A stretch of DNA of 64,000 nucleotides. It comes from Paenibacillus cellulositrophicus. GTDB taxonomy: Bacteria; Bacillota; Bacilli; Paenibacillales; Paenibacillaceae. The notes beneath the pieces were generated by a model, which searched no databases, had not been told where the DNA came from, and saw nothing but the letters and a program-made list of their open reading frames with translations. The position numbers were made by a program, and so were the translations under genes. Of this stretch, positions 52,210-60,879 are shown piece after piece (position 1 is the stretch's first letter; each line of letters opens with the position of its first letter). The stretch covers positions 186,001-250,000 of the forward strand of contig NZ_CP045296.1 of assembly GCF_009363095.1 (NCBI RefSeq). Direction: 5' to 3'.

Positions 52210-52644
52210 TTAAGGTTCGTCCAGCGCAAAAGCTCTGGAATCAAACGTCGTTGACAGCACGGTGATCGTCTGCGTGAAGCCGTACTTGCTGCAGGCCATC
52301 CGGAACTCCTCCAGCGATTGCATCGAAGCCGCAACCACCTTCAGGATAAAATTATATTGACCGCTGATTTGATGCAGCTCAAGCACGTCGGGAGACTGGG
52401 AGCAGAATTCGGTCAATGCGTTGCAGTGATCGGCCTGCACGAGAATAAACGCCGTGATCGGTTTGCCTATTTTATCAGCAGACAGCACCGCACGGTAGGA
52501 TGCTATGACGCCTTTATCCTCCAGCTTGCGGATCCGCTCGGTCACGGCCGGACCGGACATGTTGATCATGCGGCCCAGCTCGGAAATGGAAATCCGGGCA
52601 TCCTTTTGCAGAATATCTAAAATACGCAGGTCAATTTGGTCCAT
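52210..52644 (-). CDS. Lrp/AsnC-family transcriptional regulator
   Basis: A 144-residue regulator. The N-terminal winged helix (DLRILDILQKDARISISELG, then MSGPAVTERIRKLEDKGVI) is followed by the RAM/AsnC effector domain (ITAFILVQADHCNALTEF onward). Start 52644 follows AAAGGAG; the longer frame lacks a site. It is divergent from the OYE-type reductase at 52867, and repeats in the shared upstream region may be its binding sites. The effector, often an amino acid, is unknown. Confidence 0.9.
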   Translation of the reverse strand: MDQIDLRILDILQKDARISISELGRMINMSGPAVTERIRKLEDKGVIASYRAVLSADKIGKPITAFILVQADHCNALTEFCSQSPDVLELHQISGQYNFILKVVAASMQSLEEFRMACSKYGFTQTITVLSTTFDSRAFALDEP

Positions 52645-52866
52645 AAAGTGAACTCCTTTCGTCATTTGAAAAAAATCCAGGCAGAGCAAGCCTCTTGATT
52701 CAGATTCCGGACAGAACCTTCAAATTATAAATTCCGGAACGGTGGATAACTTCAAATTCAAAGTATAAGGGTAGGAATAACTTGGTTTTTGTATGTAACG
52801 ATGCCCCTGTGACTCTTACAATGGAGTTAAGAAATCCAAACACAAGAGTCTTAGGAGGAGATAACC
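52645..52866. promoter_or_regulatory. Divergent control region between Lrp and reductase genes
   Basis: CTTCAAATT occurs at 52718-52726 and 52750-52758, 32 bp apart, and ATTCCGG at 52704-52710 and 52731-52737. TATAAG at about 52764 is a possible -10 box for the reductase. Repeats spaced by whole helical turns fit Lrp-type binding. Confidence 0.45.
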
Positions 52867-53877
52867 ATGAAAACCATCATATATAGCGAAAAACATATCG
52901 GAGGGCTGAAGCTGAGCAACAGATTGATCGTTTCCCCCATGCAGCAGAACCAGGGGACGCCCGAAGCGTTCGCCACCGATTATCACGTGAACCACTACGG
53001 ACGGCTTGCCGGCGGAGCCGCGATGGTGATGCTGGAATCGACCGGGGTATCGCCGAACGGCAGGCTGTTCAGCAACGACATCGGTATTTTTACGGATGAG
53101 CATATCGCCCCTTTGAAAAAAGTGGTCGAAGCTGTCCACGCCAAAAACACGCCGGTTTTCATTCAGCTTACGCATGGCGGCAGAAAGTCGTGGAGAAACG
53201 GGGTGTCTCGTCTGCTAGCACCGAGTCCGATTGCCTACGACGACGAATACGGGATTCCGGAAGAAATGAGCTTGTCGGAGATCTGGAGCGAGATCGATAA
53301 TTTCCGGCTAGCTGCCAGAAGAAGCCTGGAAGCCTGCTTTGACGGCATCGAAGTGCACGCAGCACACGGCCATTTGGTGCATCAGTTCCTCTCCCCGCTG
53401 TCCAACCACCGGACAGATGAATATGGCGGCTCTCCGGAAAAACGAACCCGGTTTCTGCGTGACATTTTGGAAGCCGTCCGCTCGGAGGTGGGACGCGACT
53501 ATCCGGTACTGATCCGCGTATCCGCGTCCGATTTTACCGAAGGGGGCCTTACGCCCGTAGATGTGGCGCAAATTTCTGCTTCCCTGGAACCACTGATCGA
53601 TGCCGTTGACGTGTCTTCCGGCGGCCTGCTCCCGGTCAATCCCGCCGCGACGCCCGACGGGTATCAGGTACCCTATGCCTCCATTATAAAGCAATACGTG
53701 AGTATTCCCATCATTGCCGTGGGTAAAATTTACACCAAAGAACTTGCCGAGTTTATCCTAACGGACCGACTGGCGGACTTTATCGCCATCGGACGGCCGC
53801 TGCTGGGCAATCCGGAGTATATCCGCAGCACTTTTTTTACTTCTGAAGTAGAAGCCGTCGGTGTTAATTCTAATTGA
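52867..53877 (+). CDS. NADH:flavin oxidoreductase (old yellow enzyme family)
   Basis: A 336-residue FMN-dependent TIM-barrel ene-reductase. Landmarks are LSNRLIVSPMQQNQGTP near residue 20, FIQLTHGGRKS near 100, FDGIEVHAAHGHLVHQFLSP near 160-178, with RVSA and a C-terminal AIGRPLLGNPEY that binds the FMN phosphate. The active-site-type histidines (VHAAHGHL) are present. YqjM's regulatory cysteine near residue 26 is not seen here (SPMQQNQ). AGGAGGAG precedes the ATG. Probably regulated by the divergent Lrp protein. Confidence 0.9.
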   Translation: MKTIIYSEKHIGGLKLSNRLIVSPMQQNQGTPEAFATDYHVNHYGRLAGGAAMVMLESTGVSPNGRLFSNDIGIFTDEHIAPLKKVVEAVHAKNTPVFIQLTHGGRKSWRNGVSRLLAPSPIAYDDEYGIPEEMSLSEIWSEIDNFRLAARRSLEACFDGIEVHAAHGHLVHQFLSPLSNHRTDEYGGSPEKRTRFLRDILEAVRSEVGRDYPVLIRVSASDFTEGGLTPVDVAQISASLEPLIDAVDVSSGGLLPVNPAATPDGYQVPYASIIKQYVSIPIIAVGKIYTKELAEFILTDRLADFIAIGRPLLGNPEYIRSTFFTSEVEAVGVNSN

Positions 53878-53949
53878 GCCTTGAGATGAAAGAGTATCGA
53901 AGCTATCGTTAAGGGAGGAAGTATATGATATGAGGAGTTGTTAAAAACG

Positions 53950-54909
53950 GTGCAGCTAATGAATGAACATGCAGTTCCATCGGCATATCCTGACGCCGGG
54001 GGGACGCTTGAAGCCGAAACAGCCCGGCTGATACAGCTGATCTACCTGTATGCTCCGCATGACGGTGCCTTTGATCAGCGCATCCCTGGATTGTTCATCG
54101 GCCGCTATTCACGAGTAGATATGGACAACGTTAAAACCTTTTACTCGCCTTCTTTGGGAATCGTTGTGCAAGGAGCCAAGGACATCACGGTCGGGAAGGA
54201 GGTTCATCGGATCGGCCAATCGGATATGTTTGTGACGCCCGCGGCCCTGCCGGTTGCTGTTCAGACCACACAAGCCAGTCATTCCGAGCCGCTGCTTGGT
54301 GTCAGACTGGATCTGGATCCGCAAAGAATCGCCGAGTTGGTCCTGAAAGTGTATCCCCAGGGACTGCCTCCAATTCATGAACGGACTGCATGCTACGTCA
54401 CTCACGCAGACTTAGGCATTGTAAGGACGATGTCGAGACTGATAGAGTATCTATTTCACCCCGGCGATGCCGAATTGCTGGCTCCACTCGCAGTGGATGA
54501 GATTTTAATACGCCTTCTGCGCAGCCCCGTCGGCGTTCATGTTGCCGAAATGGGTTTTGCTGACTCGGAAATGCAGCCTGTGGTGAAGGCCATTGCTTGG
54601 CTCCGTGACCATTTTTCTCAGCAAATAAAGGTTGAAAACTTAGCGGAATTGGAGCATATGAGTGTGTCTACTTTTTACAAGCATTTTAAGTCAGTCACGT
54701 CGATGAGCCCGCTGCAATACCAAAAAGCGCTGCGCCTTCAAGAAGCCCGGCATCTGATGTTATCTCGCCAAATGGACGCGACCACTGCATGCCGGCTTGT
54801 AGGGTATGTAAGCGACTCCCAGTTCAGCCGGGATTACAGCGCTTATTTTGGACGCCCTCCAAGAAGGGACGTTTCCAGATTGCGTCAAAGAGAACTAATC
54901 ATGGACTGA
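53950..54909 (+). CDS. AraC-family regulator with AraC_N (cupin-like) domain
   Basis: A 319-residue regulator. The N-terminal AraC_N domain (PF06719 type; SPSLGIVVQGAKDITVGKEV and GVRLDLDP) precedes the AraC double helix-turn-helix (about 225-315; LEHMSVSTFYKHFKSVTSMS and AGACRLVGYVS-like segments). Relatives often sit beside oxidoreductase genes, as here. GTG 53950 is preferred, with GAGGAG twelve bases upstream; TTG 53938 abuts that site. A minimal ATG-ATA-TGA frame lies at 53925-53933 just upstream. Downstream direct repeats at 54965-54997 suggest control of the SDR gene. Confidence 0.86.
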   Translation: MQLMNEHAVPSAYPDAGGTLEAETARLIQLIYLYAPHDGAFDQRIPGLFIGRYSRVDMDNVKTFYSPSLGIVVQGAKDITVGKEVHRIGQSDMFVTPAALPVAVQTTQASHSEPLLGVRLDLDPQRIAELVLKVYPQGLPPIHERTACYVTHADLGIVRTMSRLIEYLFHPGDAELLAPLAVDEILIRLLRSPVGVHVAEMGFADSEMQPVVKAIAWLRDHFSQQIKVENLAELEHMSVSTFYKHFKSVTSMSPLQYQKALRLQEARHLMLSRQMDATTACRLVGYVSDSQFSRDYSAYFGRPPRRDVSRLRQRELIMD

Positions 54910-54964
54910 CCGAATGGTGTGGGTGAGGCGGGGGTTCGATCAGATTCGGGAAGCATTCCAGAAT

Positions 54965-55021
54965 ATCAGGCAAAGAGCGGCGAGGATCAGGCAAAGATCT
55001 AGGTGAGCTGTGGAGTATGCT
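54965..55021 (+). promoter_or_regulatory. AraC-type direct-repeat site and promoter
   Basis: ATCAGGCAAAGA occurs at 54965-54976 and again at 54986-54997, exactly 21 bp apart. TATGCT at 55016-55021 is a likely -10 box, which puts the second repeat on the -35 position. This is the arrangement of AraC-type activator half-sites. Confidence 0.65.
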
Positions 55022-55116
55022 AAGTTTAACGTTGAATCAGCGGCAAGGGGATAAGAGATCACCGCCGGAAGAGATGCAGCAGCTAAACTACTCTACAGCT
55101 TTAGGAGGACTTTACT

Positions 55117-56031
55117 ATGCGTGTTTTTGTTACAGGAGCAACAGGCTTTATCGGTTCCGCTGTCGTCCGCGAACTCTTGGGTGCCGGACATCATGTGGTG
55201 GGGCTTGCCCGATCAGACAAATCGGCCGAAGCATTGACTGCCGCCGGGGTTGAGGTGCATCGGGGCAACCTCCACGATCTCGACAGCCTTAAAGCTGGCG
55301 CCGAGGCATCGGACGGTGTCATTCACACGGCTTTTAACACGGATTTTAACAACTTTGACGAAACCACGAACTTTGTAGACACCGTCGAAGCGGACCGGCG
55401 AGCGATCGAGACGTTGGGCGAAGCGCTCGCGGGAACGAATCGGCCCCTCGTTGTCACATCCGGTACCGCCCTTCTTAGACCGGGCCGTCTCGCGATGGAA
55501 GAGGACCCGCTGGATTCACAGTCGTTCGCAGCGCTTCGGATCCGATCCGAAGAGACGGCACTGTCATTCGCCCAACAAGGTGTGCGTGTATCGGTGGTGC
55601 GGCCCCCGCTGTCCGTACACGGCAAAGGGGATCATGGATTCATCCCGGCCCTCATCAACCTAGCTCAGACCAGAGGTTTCTCGGCATACTTAGGCAAAGG
55701 GTCTAATCGGTGGTCCGCTGTGCACCTTCTCGATCTCGCGCACCTGTTCCGGTTGGCCTTGGAAAAGGCTCCTTCCGGCGCACGGCTGCATGGTGTCGGC
55801 GAAGAAGAAATCCCGTTCCAAAATATCGCCAATGTCATTGGCCAACGCCTTGAAGTGCCGGTAAAGGCCATTCCCCCCGAGGAGGTTGATGAACATTTCG
55901 GTTTTCTTGCTGCCATGGTAAAGATGGACAACCCGGCCTCAAGCACCTGGACCCAAGAGCAGTTGGGCTGGTCTCCCGTGCAGCCCAGGTTGATTGCTGA
56001 CATCGATCAGAACTACTTTACAAACTCATAA
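55117..56031 (+). CDS. NAD(P)-dependent epimerase/reductase, extended SDR
   Basis: A 304-residue extended (atypical) SDR. The dinucleotide motif is VTGATGFIGSAVV near residue 4, with an acceptor-type GLARSDKSAEAL after the second strand. The middle contains VIHTAFNTDF and VTSGTALL; the usual YxxxK is not clear, as in the dihydroflavonol-reductase-like group. The C-terminus is substrate-binding. TTAGGAGG precedes the ATG. It lies behind AraC-type direct repeats and beside an AraC gene, so it is probably the regulated target. Confidence 0.85.
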   Translation: MRVFVTGATGFIGSAVVRELLGAGHHVVGLARSDKSAEALTAAGVEVHRGNLHDLDSLKAGAEASDGVIHTAFNTDFNNFDETTNFVDTVEADRRAIETLGEALAGTNRPLVVTSGTALLRPGRLAMEEDPLDSQSFAALRIRSEETALSFAQQGVRVSVVRPPLSVHGKGDHGFIPALINLAQTRGFSAYLGKGSNRWSAVHLLDLAHLFRLALEKAPSGARLHGVGEEEIPFQNIANVIGQRLEVPVKAIPPEEVDEHFGFLAAMVKMDNPASSTWTQEQLGWSPVQPRLIADIDQNYFTNS

Positions 56032-56179
56032 TTCGGACCTACCGGCTTAGGCGGTCGACAAACCCTTGTTGGTAATTCATCTAAATTGGTTCTTCCAAAA
56101 TCGCATGTATTGGCTCTGATCATAAGCCATTTTCCTTATTATAATGAAGCCATACACAAGCGAAAGGGAGGAAATGTTG

Positions 56180-57160
56180 ATGAACAGAACCTTGGGATCA
56201 TCCGGTATTCCTGTAAGCCCACTGGGGCTCGGCTGCTGGGCGATTGGCGGAAACTTTACGCTCGGCGGCCTGCCTGACGGATGGGGCGAGGTGGACGATG
56301 CGGAATCGGAAGCGGCCATTCATACGGCGCTGGATATGGGAGTAACCTTCTTTGATACGGCCGACGCTTATGGAACCGGACATAGTGAAGAAGTGCTGGG
56401 GCGCGCGGTCAAGGGGCGCCGGCAACAAGTGGTGATCGCCACCAAATTCGGATTTTTGCAGGACGCCGCGAACAGGGAAGTACATTTGCGTTACGACGTC
56501 TCGCCCTCCTATGTACGCTTTGCCTGCGAGCGTTCGCTCCGACGGCTGGGGACCGATTACATCGATTTGCTGCAAATTCATCCGGGTTCATTGACCCGCG
56601 AAGAGATGGAGTCCGTGATCGATCCGCTGGAACGTCTGCGCGGGGAGGGGCTTATCCGGGCATACGGGTGGAGCACGGGTGATGCGGAGAACGCCGAATT
56701 TTTCGCCAGCCGGTCGCATGCAGCCGCCATTCAACATGAGCAAAATGTTTTCCATGACAACCGTGCCGTCGTGGCCGTTTGCGAGCGCTTGGGTCTTGCA
56801 AGCATTAACAACACGCCGCTGGCGATGGGGCTTTTGAGCGGCAAATTCCGGCCGGAGACAAGCCTGCCGAATACGGATGTCAGAGGCAGCGGGCATGACT
56901 GGGTGAGGTACTTTAAAGACGGCAGCCCCCTTCCCGAGTTCATTGAGAAGCTTGACGCCATCAAAGAAATTTTGACGAGCGGCGAGCGGACGCTGGTGCA
57001 GGGAGCCCTTGCCTGGTTGTGGGCGAGAAGCGATGCCGCGATCCCGATTCCGGGCTTTAAAACGAGACGGCAGGTGGAGGAACTGGCAGGTGCTGTATCC
57101 CTTGGCCCATTATCGGCTAAACAAATGCAAGAAATCGATGCGATTGTGAACAGCTTCTAG
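56180..57160 (+). CDS. Aldo/keto reductase
   Basis: A 326-residue NADPH-dependent TIM-barrel reductase. The catalytic tetrad is visible: Asp and Tyr in FFDTADAYGTGHSE, Lys in VIATKFGF, and His in LLQIHPG. The C-terminal IPGFKTRRQVEELAGA binds the cofactor. ATG 56180 is chosen since AAGGGAGG ends eight bases upstream; ATG 56174 would be too close. It lies 149 bp behind the SDR gene. Substrate unknown. Confidence 0.9.
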   Translation: MNRTLGSSGIPVSPLGLGCWAIGGNFTLGGLPDGWGEVDDAESEAAIHTALDMGVTFFDTADAYGTGHSEEVLGRAVKGRRQQVVIATKFGFLQDAANREVHLRYDVSPSYVRFACERSLRRLGTDYIDLLQIHPGSLTREEMESVIDPLERLRGEGLIRAYGWSTGDAENAEFFASRSHAAAIQHEQNVFHDNRAVVAVCERLGLASINNTPLAMGLLSGKFRPETSLPNTDVRGSGHDWVRYFKDGSPLPEFIEKLDAIKEILTSGERTLVQGALAWLWARSDAAIPIPGFKTRRQVEELAGAVSLGPLSAKQMQEIDAIVNSF

Positions 57161-57192
57161 CAAAGTTCGCAAGTCGATATAGGTATGATCCG

Positions 57193-57219
57193 ACCCTCAC
57201 GGCATTTCCGTGGGGGTTT
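57193..57219 (+). terminator. Terminator after the aldo/keto reductase
   Basis: ACCCTCACGG (57193-57202) pairs with CCGTGGGGGT (57208-57217), with one G-T pair. The following T-run is short. Confidence 0.65.
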
Positions 57220-57338
57220 GTCAATTCACAGAATTGTAATGTCAGTATAAAGAGAATGTTAAATTTTCGTACGATTTTAATGTTTTTTTAAGATAATTGG
57301 CGTATACTGTTCGCTTGAGAACAGATGGGAGTGATACC

Positions 57339-59147
57339 GTGCGCCAATTATTTGTGCCGTCCAGGCGGGTGGGGACAACCCTTTTCTCCTTGCTGCTCGG
57401 CGGTTTTATTTTGAACTTCTTCATGCAGGCGGCTTCGCTCGGAATGAATATCGGAAGCGTGCTGAACTGGATTTCCCAATATTACTGGCTGTATTTATCC
57501 GGCAGTTTGTTTTTCTTTTTCGTGCTGCTGGTCTGTGCCATGATTATTCCGAATGTCTATACGGGGGCGTTGATCGCTTTTATCGTATGCGTGGTCCTCG
57601 GGATCGCCAATTATGAGAAGTTGTCCACAACGGGCGAGCCTCTATTTCCATGGGATTTAATGCAGATCAAGAACGCCCAGGAAATGACGAAAATTACGAA
57701 GGGTATGATTTCGCCGACAGCAGTCATCGTATCGGTACTGCTCGTTGCGGCATTGATCTATCTGATGCTGAAGCTGCCAAAGGTCAAGGTCCGTCTTCCG
57801 CTGCGGATTACGCTTGGCATTATCTCGTTGGTGGCAGTCGGCGGATTTATACAAATGGTAGGAGGCCAGCACGCACTGGCCACATCGCTGAAGTATCAGA
57901 ACATTCCGTGGAACCAGAAGGTCAACTACGCCCAGAACGGGTTCGTGTACGCCTTCGCCGGCAACCTGATGCAGAACCTGATCGAAAAACCGGAGGGTTA
58001 CAGCAAAGAAGCGATCGAAGCCATCTCGCAAAAATACGGAACATCTACCGGTACGCCGTCAAACAAAACGATAGAGCAGCCGAATATTATGTATATGATG
58101 GACGAGGCTTTTTTTGACCCGACCCGGATGCCGTCCTATACGTTCAGCGAGGATCCGCTGAAGTTTATTCACCAGAACGCCCAATCGACGCCGGATGGTT
58201 TTCTGCTGTCCCCTGAGTTTGGAGGCAACACGGCCAACGTGGAATTCGAGGCGCTGACCGGCCTGTCGATGTATTTTTTGAAGGACGGGTCGATTCCGTA
58301 CCAGCAGCGAATTGTCAAAATGTCCTCACTGCCGTCCATCGTCAGCATTCTGAAGGACCGGGGATACGAGGCGCTGGCGCTGCATCCGTTCGATGACACG
58401 TTCTACAACCGCAATCGGGTGTATCCGATTCTCGGCTTCGACCAATTCACGAGCGAGAAGGACCTGCCGAACGCCAAGCGGTATACGCCGAACGGCTACA
58501 TTTCCGACATGGCCGCCGTGCAGGAAGCCGTTCGTGAGCTGAAGTCGGCGAGCAAGCCGACGTTCCTGCACCTGGTGACGATGCAGAACCATTTTCCGTT
58601 TACCAAGGGGTTGAACGGTTCGAACACGATTACGGTTTCCGGCGTCAAACCGGAATACAAAGACGAGCTGGAAACGTACACACATGATACCAAGCTGACG
58701 GATGAGGCGGTGGCTTACTTGAGCCAACAGCTGAAGACGATTCAGCGGCCGACGATCGTCGCGTTCTGGGGCGATCACCTGCCGGCATTGTCCTCCGGGG
58801 TGTATGCCCAGGCCGGATTTAACGACAACCCGCGCCTGAAGCATGAGACAAAGCTGATCTACTTGGCCAACTTTGATATCGGCAGCAAATCTCCGGGCAC
58901 GATGAGTCCCGCTTTTATCGGACCGACCGTGTTCGAGCTGTCCGGCCAGAGCATGCCGGCGTATTACAAGCTGCTGGAGAAAGTGAAGTCCGAAATTCCC
59001 GGCTTGAACAAAAGCGTGTTAATCGGCAAGGATAACGCCGTGATCTCTGCCTTGACGCCGGAGCAGCAGTTGCTGCTGAACGATTACAAGCTTGTGGTTT
59101 ACGATATGCTGGAGGGAGAGCAGTACGGCAAAGATTTGCTGTACTGA
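57339..59147 (+). CDS. LTA-synthase-like sulfatase-fold membrane protein
   Basis: A 602-residue membrane enzyme of the LtaS/MdoB-like phosphoglycerol transferase family (COG1368). Five membrane helices (about 10-180) are followed by an extracellular alkaline-phosphatase-fold domain. The segment FGGNTANVEFEALTG near 305-320 contains the likely nucleophile Thr; ALHPFDDTFYNR, MQNHFPF and FWGDHLPAL carry metal and substrate residues. It probably polymerises or modifies glycerol-phosphate envelope polymers. GTG 57339 follows GGGAGTG; the longer TTG frame would begin inside the TATACT promoter box (57303-57308). An inverted repeat CTGTTC/GAACAG covers the start of transcription. Confidence 0.86.
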   Translation: MRQLFVPSRRVGTTLFSLLLGGFILNFFMQAASLGMNIGSVLNWISQYYWLYLSGSLFFFFVLLVCAMIIPNVYTGALIAFIVCVVLGIANYEKLSTTGEPLFPWDLMQIKNAQEMTKITKGMISPTAVIVSVLLVAALIYLMLKLPKVKVRLPLRITLGIISLVAVGGFIQMVGGQHALATSLKYQNIPWNQKVNYAQNGFVYAFAGNLMQNLIEKPEGYSKEAIEAISQKYGTSTGTPSNKTIEQPNIMYMMDEAFFDPTRMPSYTFSEDPLKFIHQNAQSTPDGFLLSPEFGGNTANVEFEALTGLSMYFLKDGSIPYQQRIVKMSSLPSIVSILKDRGYEALALHPFDDTFYNRNRVYPILGFDQFTSEKDLPNAKRYTPNGYISDMAAVQEAVRELKSASKPTFLHLVTMQNHFPFTKGLNGSNTITVSGVKPEYKDELETYTHDTKLTDEAVAYLSQQLKTIQRPTIVAFWGDHLPALSSGVYAQAGFNDNPRLKHETKLIYLANFDIGSKSPGTMSPAFIGPTVFELSGQSMPAYYKLLEKVKSEIPGLNKSVLIGKDNAVISALTPEQQLLLNDYKLVVYDMLEGEQYGKDLLY

Positions 59148-59287
59148 ATCCATGCTCTATCATGATAAAATAAGGATGTCCCGGATTGCTTCCAATGAAT
59201 TCGCGGATGTCCTTTTTGTTAGTTGGCATGGAGTGAAACAGGGAGAACTCGGTGTATATGTACTCTATTTGACAGGATGGGATTAGG

Positions 59288-59707
59288 ATGAAAAAAAACG
59301 CAGCCACGATGTTCAGCAAAATCCGCAACGCCATTAACGCCATGATCATATCGGAACTGGAACAGCGCGGCATCGAGGGCATCGTTTCCTCACACGGCGA
59401 TATTTTGTGGGCGCTGTATATCCAGGACATGCAGCCCATAACCGTCCTGAGCGAAAAAATCGACCGGACGCAGCCGACGGTCACTGTGCTCGTAAACAAA
59501 CTGGAGAAGCTGGGATATGTCCGCAAAGTGAAGAGCAAGGAAGACAGCCGCATTACGCTGGTTTCGCTGACGCCAAAAGGGAAAGAATTGGAGCCGGTGT
59601 TCCAGGAAGTGTCCGCCCGTCTCAACGAGACCATATACGGCGGACTTTCCGACAAGGAGCAGGTCCAGCTTGAATCGCTGTTGGAGCAAATATTCAAGAG
59701 GTTCTAA
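59288..59707 (+). CDS. MarR-family transcriptional regulator
   Basis: A 139-residue winged-helix regulator. The DNA-binding part (about 45-100) includes LSEKIDRTQPTVTVLVNKLE and the wing KSKEDSRITLVSLTPKG. Both ends are helical for dimerisation. The gene is directly followed by two CATAGA-N2-TCTATG-type operators and an alpha/beta hydrolase gene, which it probably represses. The signal is not known. Confidence 0.9.
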   Translation: MKKNAATMFSKIRNAINAMIISELEQRGIEGIVSSHGDILWALYIQDMQPITVLSEKIDRTQPTVTVLVNKLEKLGYVRKVKSKEDSRITLVSLTPKGKELEPVFQEVSARLNETIYGGLSDKEQVQLESLLEQIFKRF

Positions 59708-59724
59708 TGCTTCATCTGCAAATA

Positions 59725-59777
59725 CATAGACATCTATGAAATTATTCGGTACACTGTAATACATAGATATCTATGTA
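59725..59777 (+). promoter_or_regulatory. MarR operator pair before the hydrolase gene
   Basis: CATAGACATCTATG (59725-59738) is a near-palindrome, and TACATAGATATCTATGTA (59760-59777) is a perfect 18-bp palindrome with the same arms. Their centres are 37 bp apart and bracket a promoter-like TACACT/TGTAAT segment. Confidence 0.75.
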
Positions 59778-59798
59778 AATAGTGAGGAGGCATTCTTT

Positions 59799-60632
59799 AT
59801 GAAATGCGAGCTGAGACATACGACGATTCACTACGAGATTCACGGCAACGGTAAGCCGGTTTTGCTGCTGCATGGGTTTTCCTGTGACCATCACCTCATG
59901 ACGGGATGTATGGAACCGGTGTTCAAGAGCCAATCCGGCTGGAAAAGGATTTATCCGGATTTGCCGGGAATGGGGGACAGCACTGTTACGGACGGTATCC
60001 AGAGTACGGATGATATGCTGAAGGCGCTCGATGAGTTTATTGGAGAAATTTTGGGGGATGAGCCTTTTATTTTGGCTGGAGAATCTTACGGCGGCTATTT
60101 GTCCAGAGGACTGCTCAAGAAGCGTCAGCATCAAATTGAGGGTCTGCTCCTGATCTGTCCGACGGCCGGACAGGCGAAGCACGACGCGCCGGCATTTCAG
60201 CTCATTGCCCGGGATGAAGAGTTTATGGCGCAGTTGAACCATCCGTACGCGGGTGAATTTACCGGGATGCATACGGTTCAGGACGAGTACAATTGGAGCC
60301 GGTTTGAACGGGAAATTGTGACCGGGCTCAAAAAAGCTAATCGGCCGTTTCTGGAGCGTTTACGCAAGCGTTATGATTTCTCGCCTGAAGCGGAGCAGCT
60401 GGGCAGCCCTTATGTGAAGCCCGTGCTTATTCTGGCCGGCCGGCAGGATCATATCGTCGGTTATCGGAATCAGTGGGCGTTTGCGAACGAGTATCCGCGG
60501 GCAAGCTTCGTCATGCTTGATCGGGCCGGCCATAATCTTCAGATCGAACAAAGCAGGTTATTCCACGTCCTGGTGGAAGAATGGCTTGATCGGGTAACCG
60601 AAGAGCAGGAGGCCAAGCACAGAAGAGCGTAA
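59799..60632 (+). CDS. Alpha/beta hydrolase, MarR-controlled
   Basis: A 277-residue alpha/beta-hydrolase. The nucleophile is Ser96 in GESYGGY, the oxyanion region LLLHGFSCDHH, the acid in AGRQDHIVGY, and the histidine in DRAGHNLQIE. It resembles proline-iminopeptidase-like and lactonase-like members. GAGGAGG precedes the ATG. The MarR operator pair just upstream indicates induction by a small molecule. Substrate unknown. Confidence 0.87.
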   Translation: MKCELRHTTIHYEIHGNGKPVLLLHGFSCDHHLMTGCMEPVFKSQSGWKRIYPDLPGMGDSTVTDGIQSTDDMLKALDEFIGEILGDEPFILAGESYGGYLSRGLLKKRQHQIEGLLLICPTAGQAKHDAPAFQLIARDEEFMAQLNHPYAGEFTGMHTVQDEYNWSRFEREIVTGLKKANRPFLERLRKRYDFSPEAEQLGSPYVKPVLILAGRQDHIVGYRNQWAFANEYPRASFVMLDRAGHNLQIEQSRLFHVLVEEWLDRVTEEQEAKHRRA

Positions 60633-60685
60633 CTAGGATGCGTTGAATCTGAATTTTATTCACACACAGCATATTTTCACAATGA

Positions 60686-60713
60686 CCAGACTCCCGATAT
60701 GGGGTCTTTTTTT
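60686..60713 (+). terminator. Terminator after the MarR-controlled hydrolase
   Basis: A short stem (GACTCC with GGGGTC) is followed by seven T residues. Confidence 0.55.
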
Positions 60714-60879
60714 CTGGAAGGTACCTTTTCCGGCAATAGCCCGATCTTGATAAATAACCGTTGCAAGCTTTAGGGACAGAGGGGCTTCCCCAGCGCTTTT
60801 TCTTGACGGAAGCGAAAATATTGATTATCCTTATATTTAATAAACATTAAATTTAATATGCATATAAAGGGTGGTTTTT

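Noticed and set aside
59163-59220. Possible terminator after the LTA-synthase-like gene
   Set aside because: GGATGTCC occurs twice as a direct repeat rather than as complementary arms, so only a weak stem can form before the T-run.
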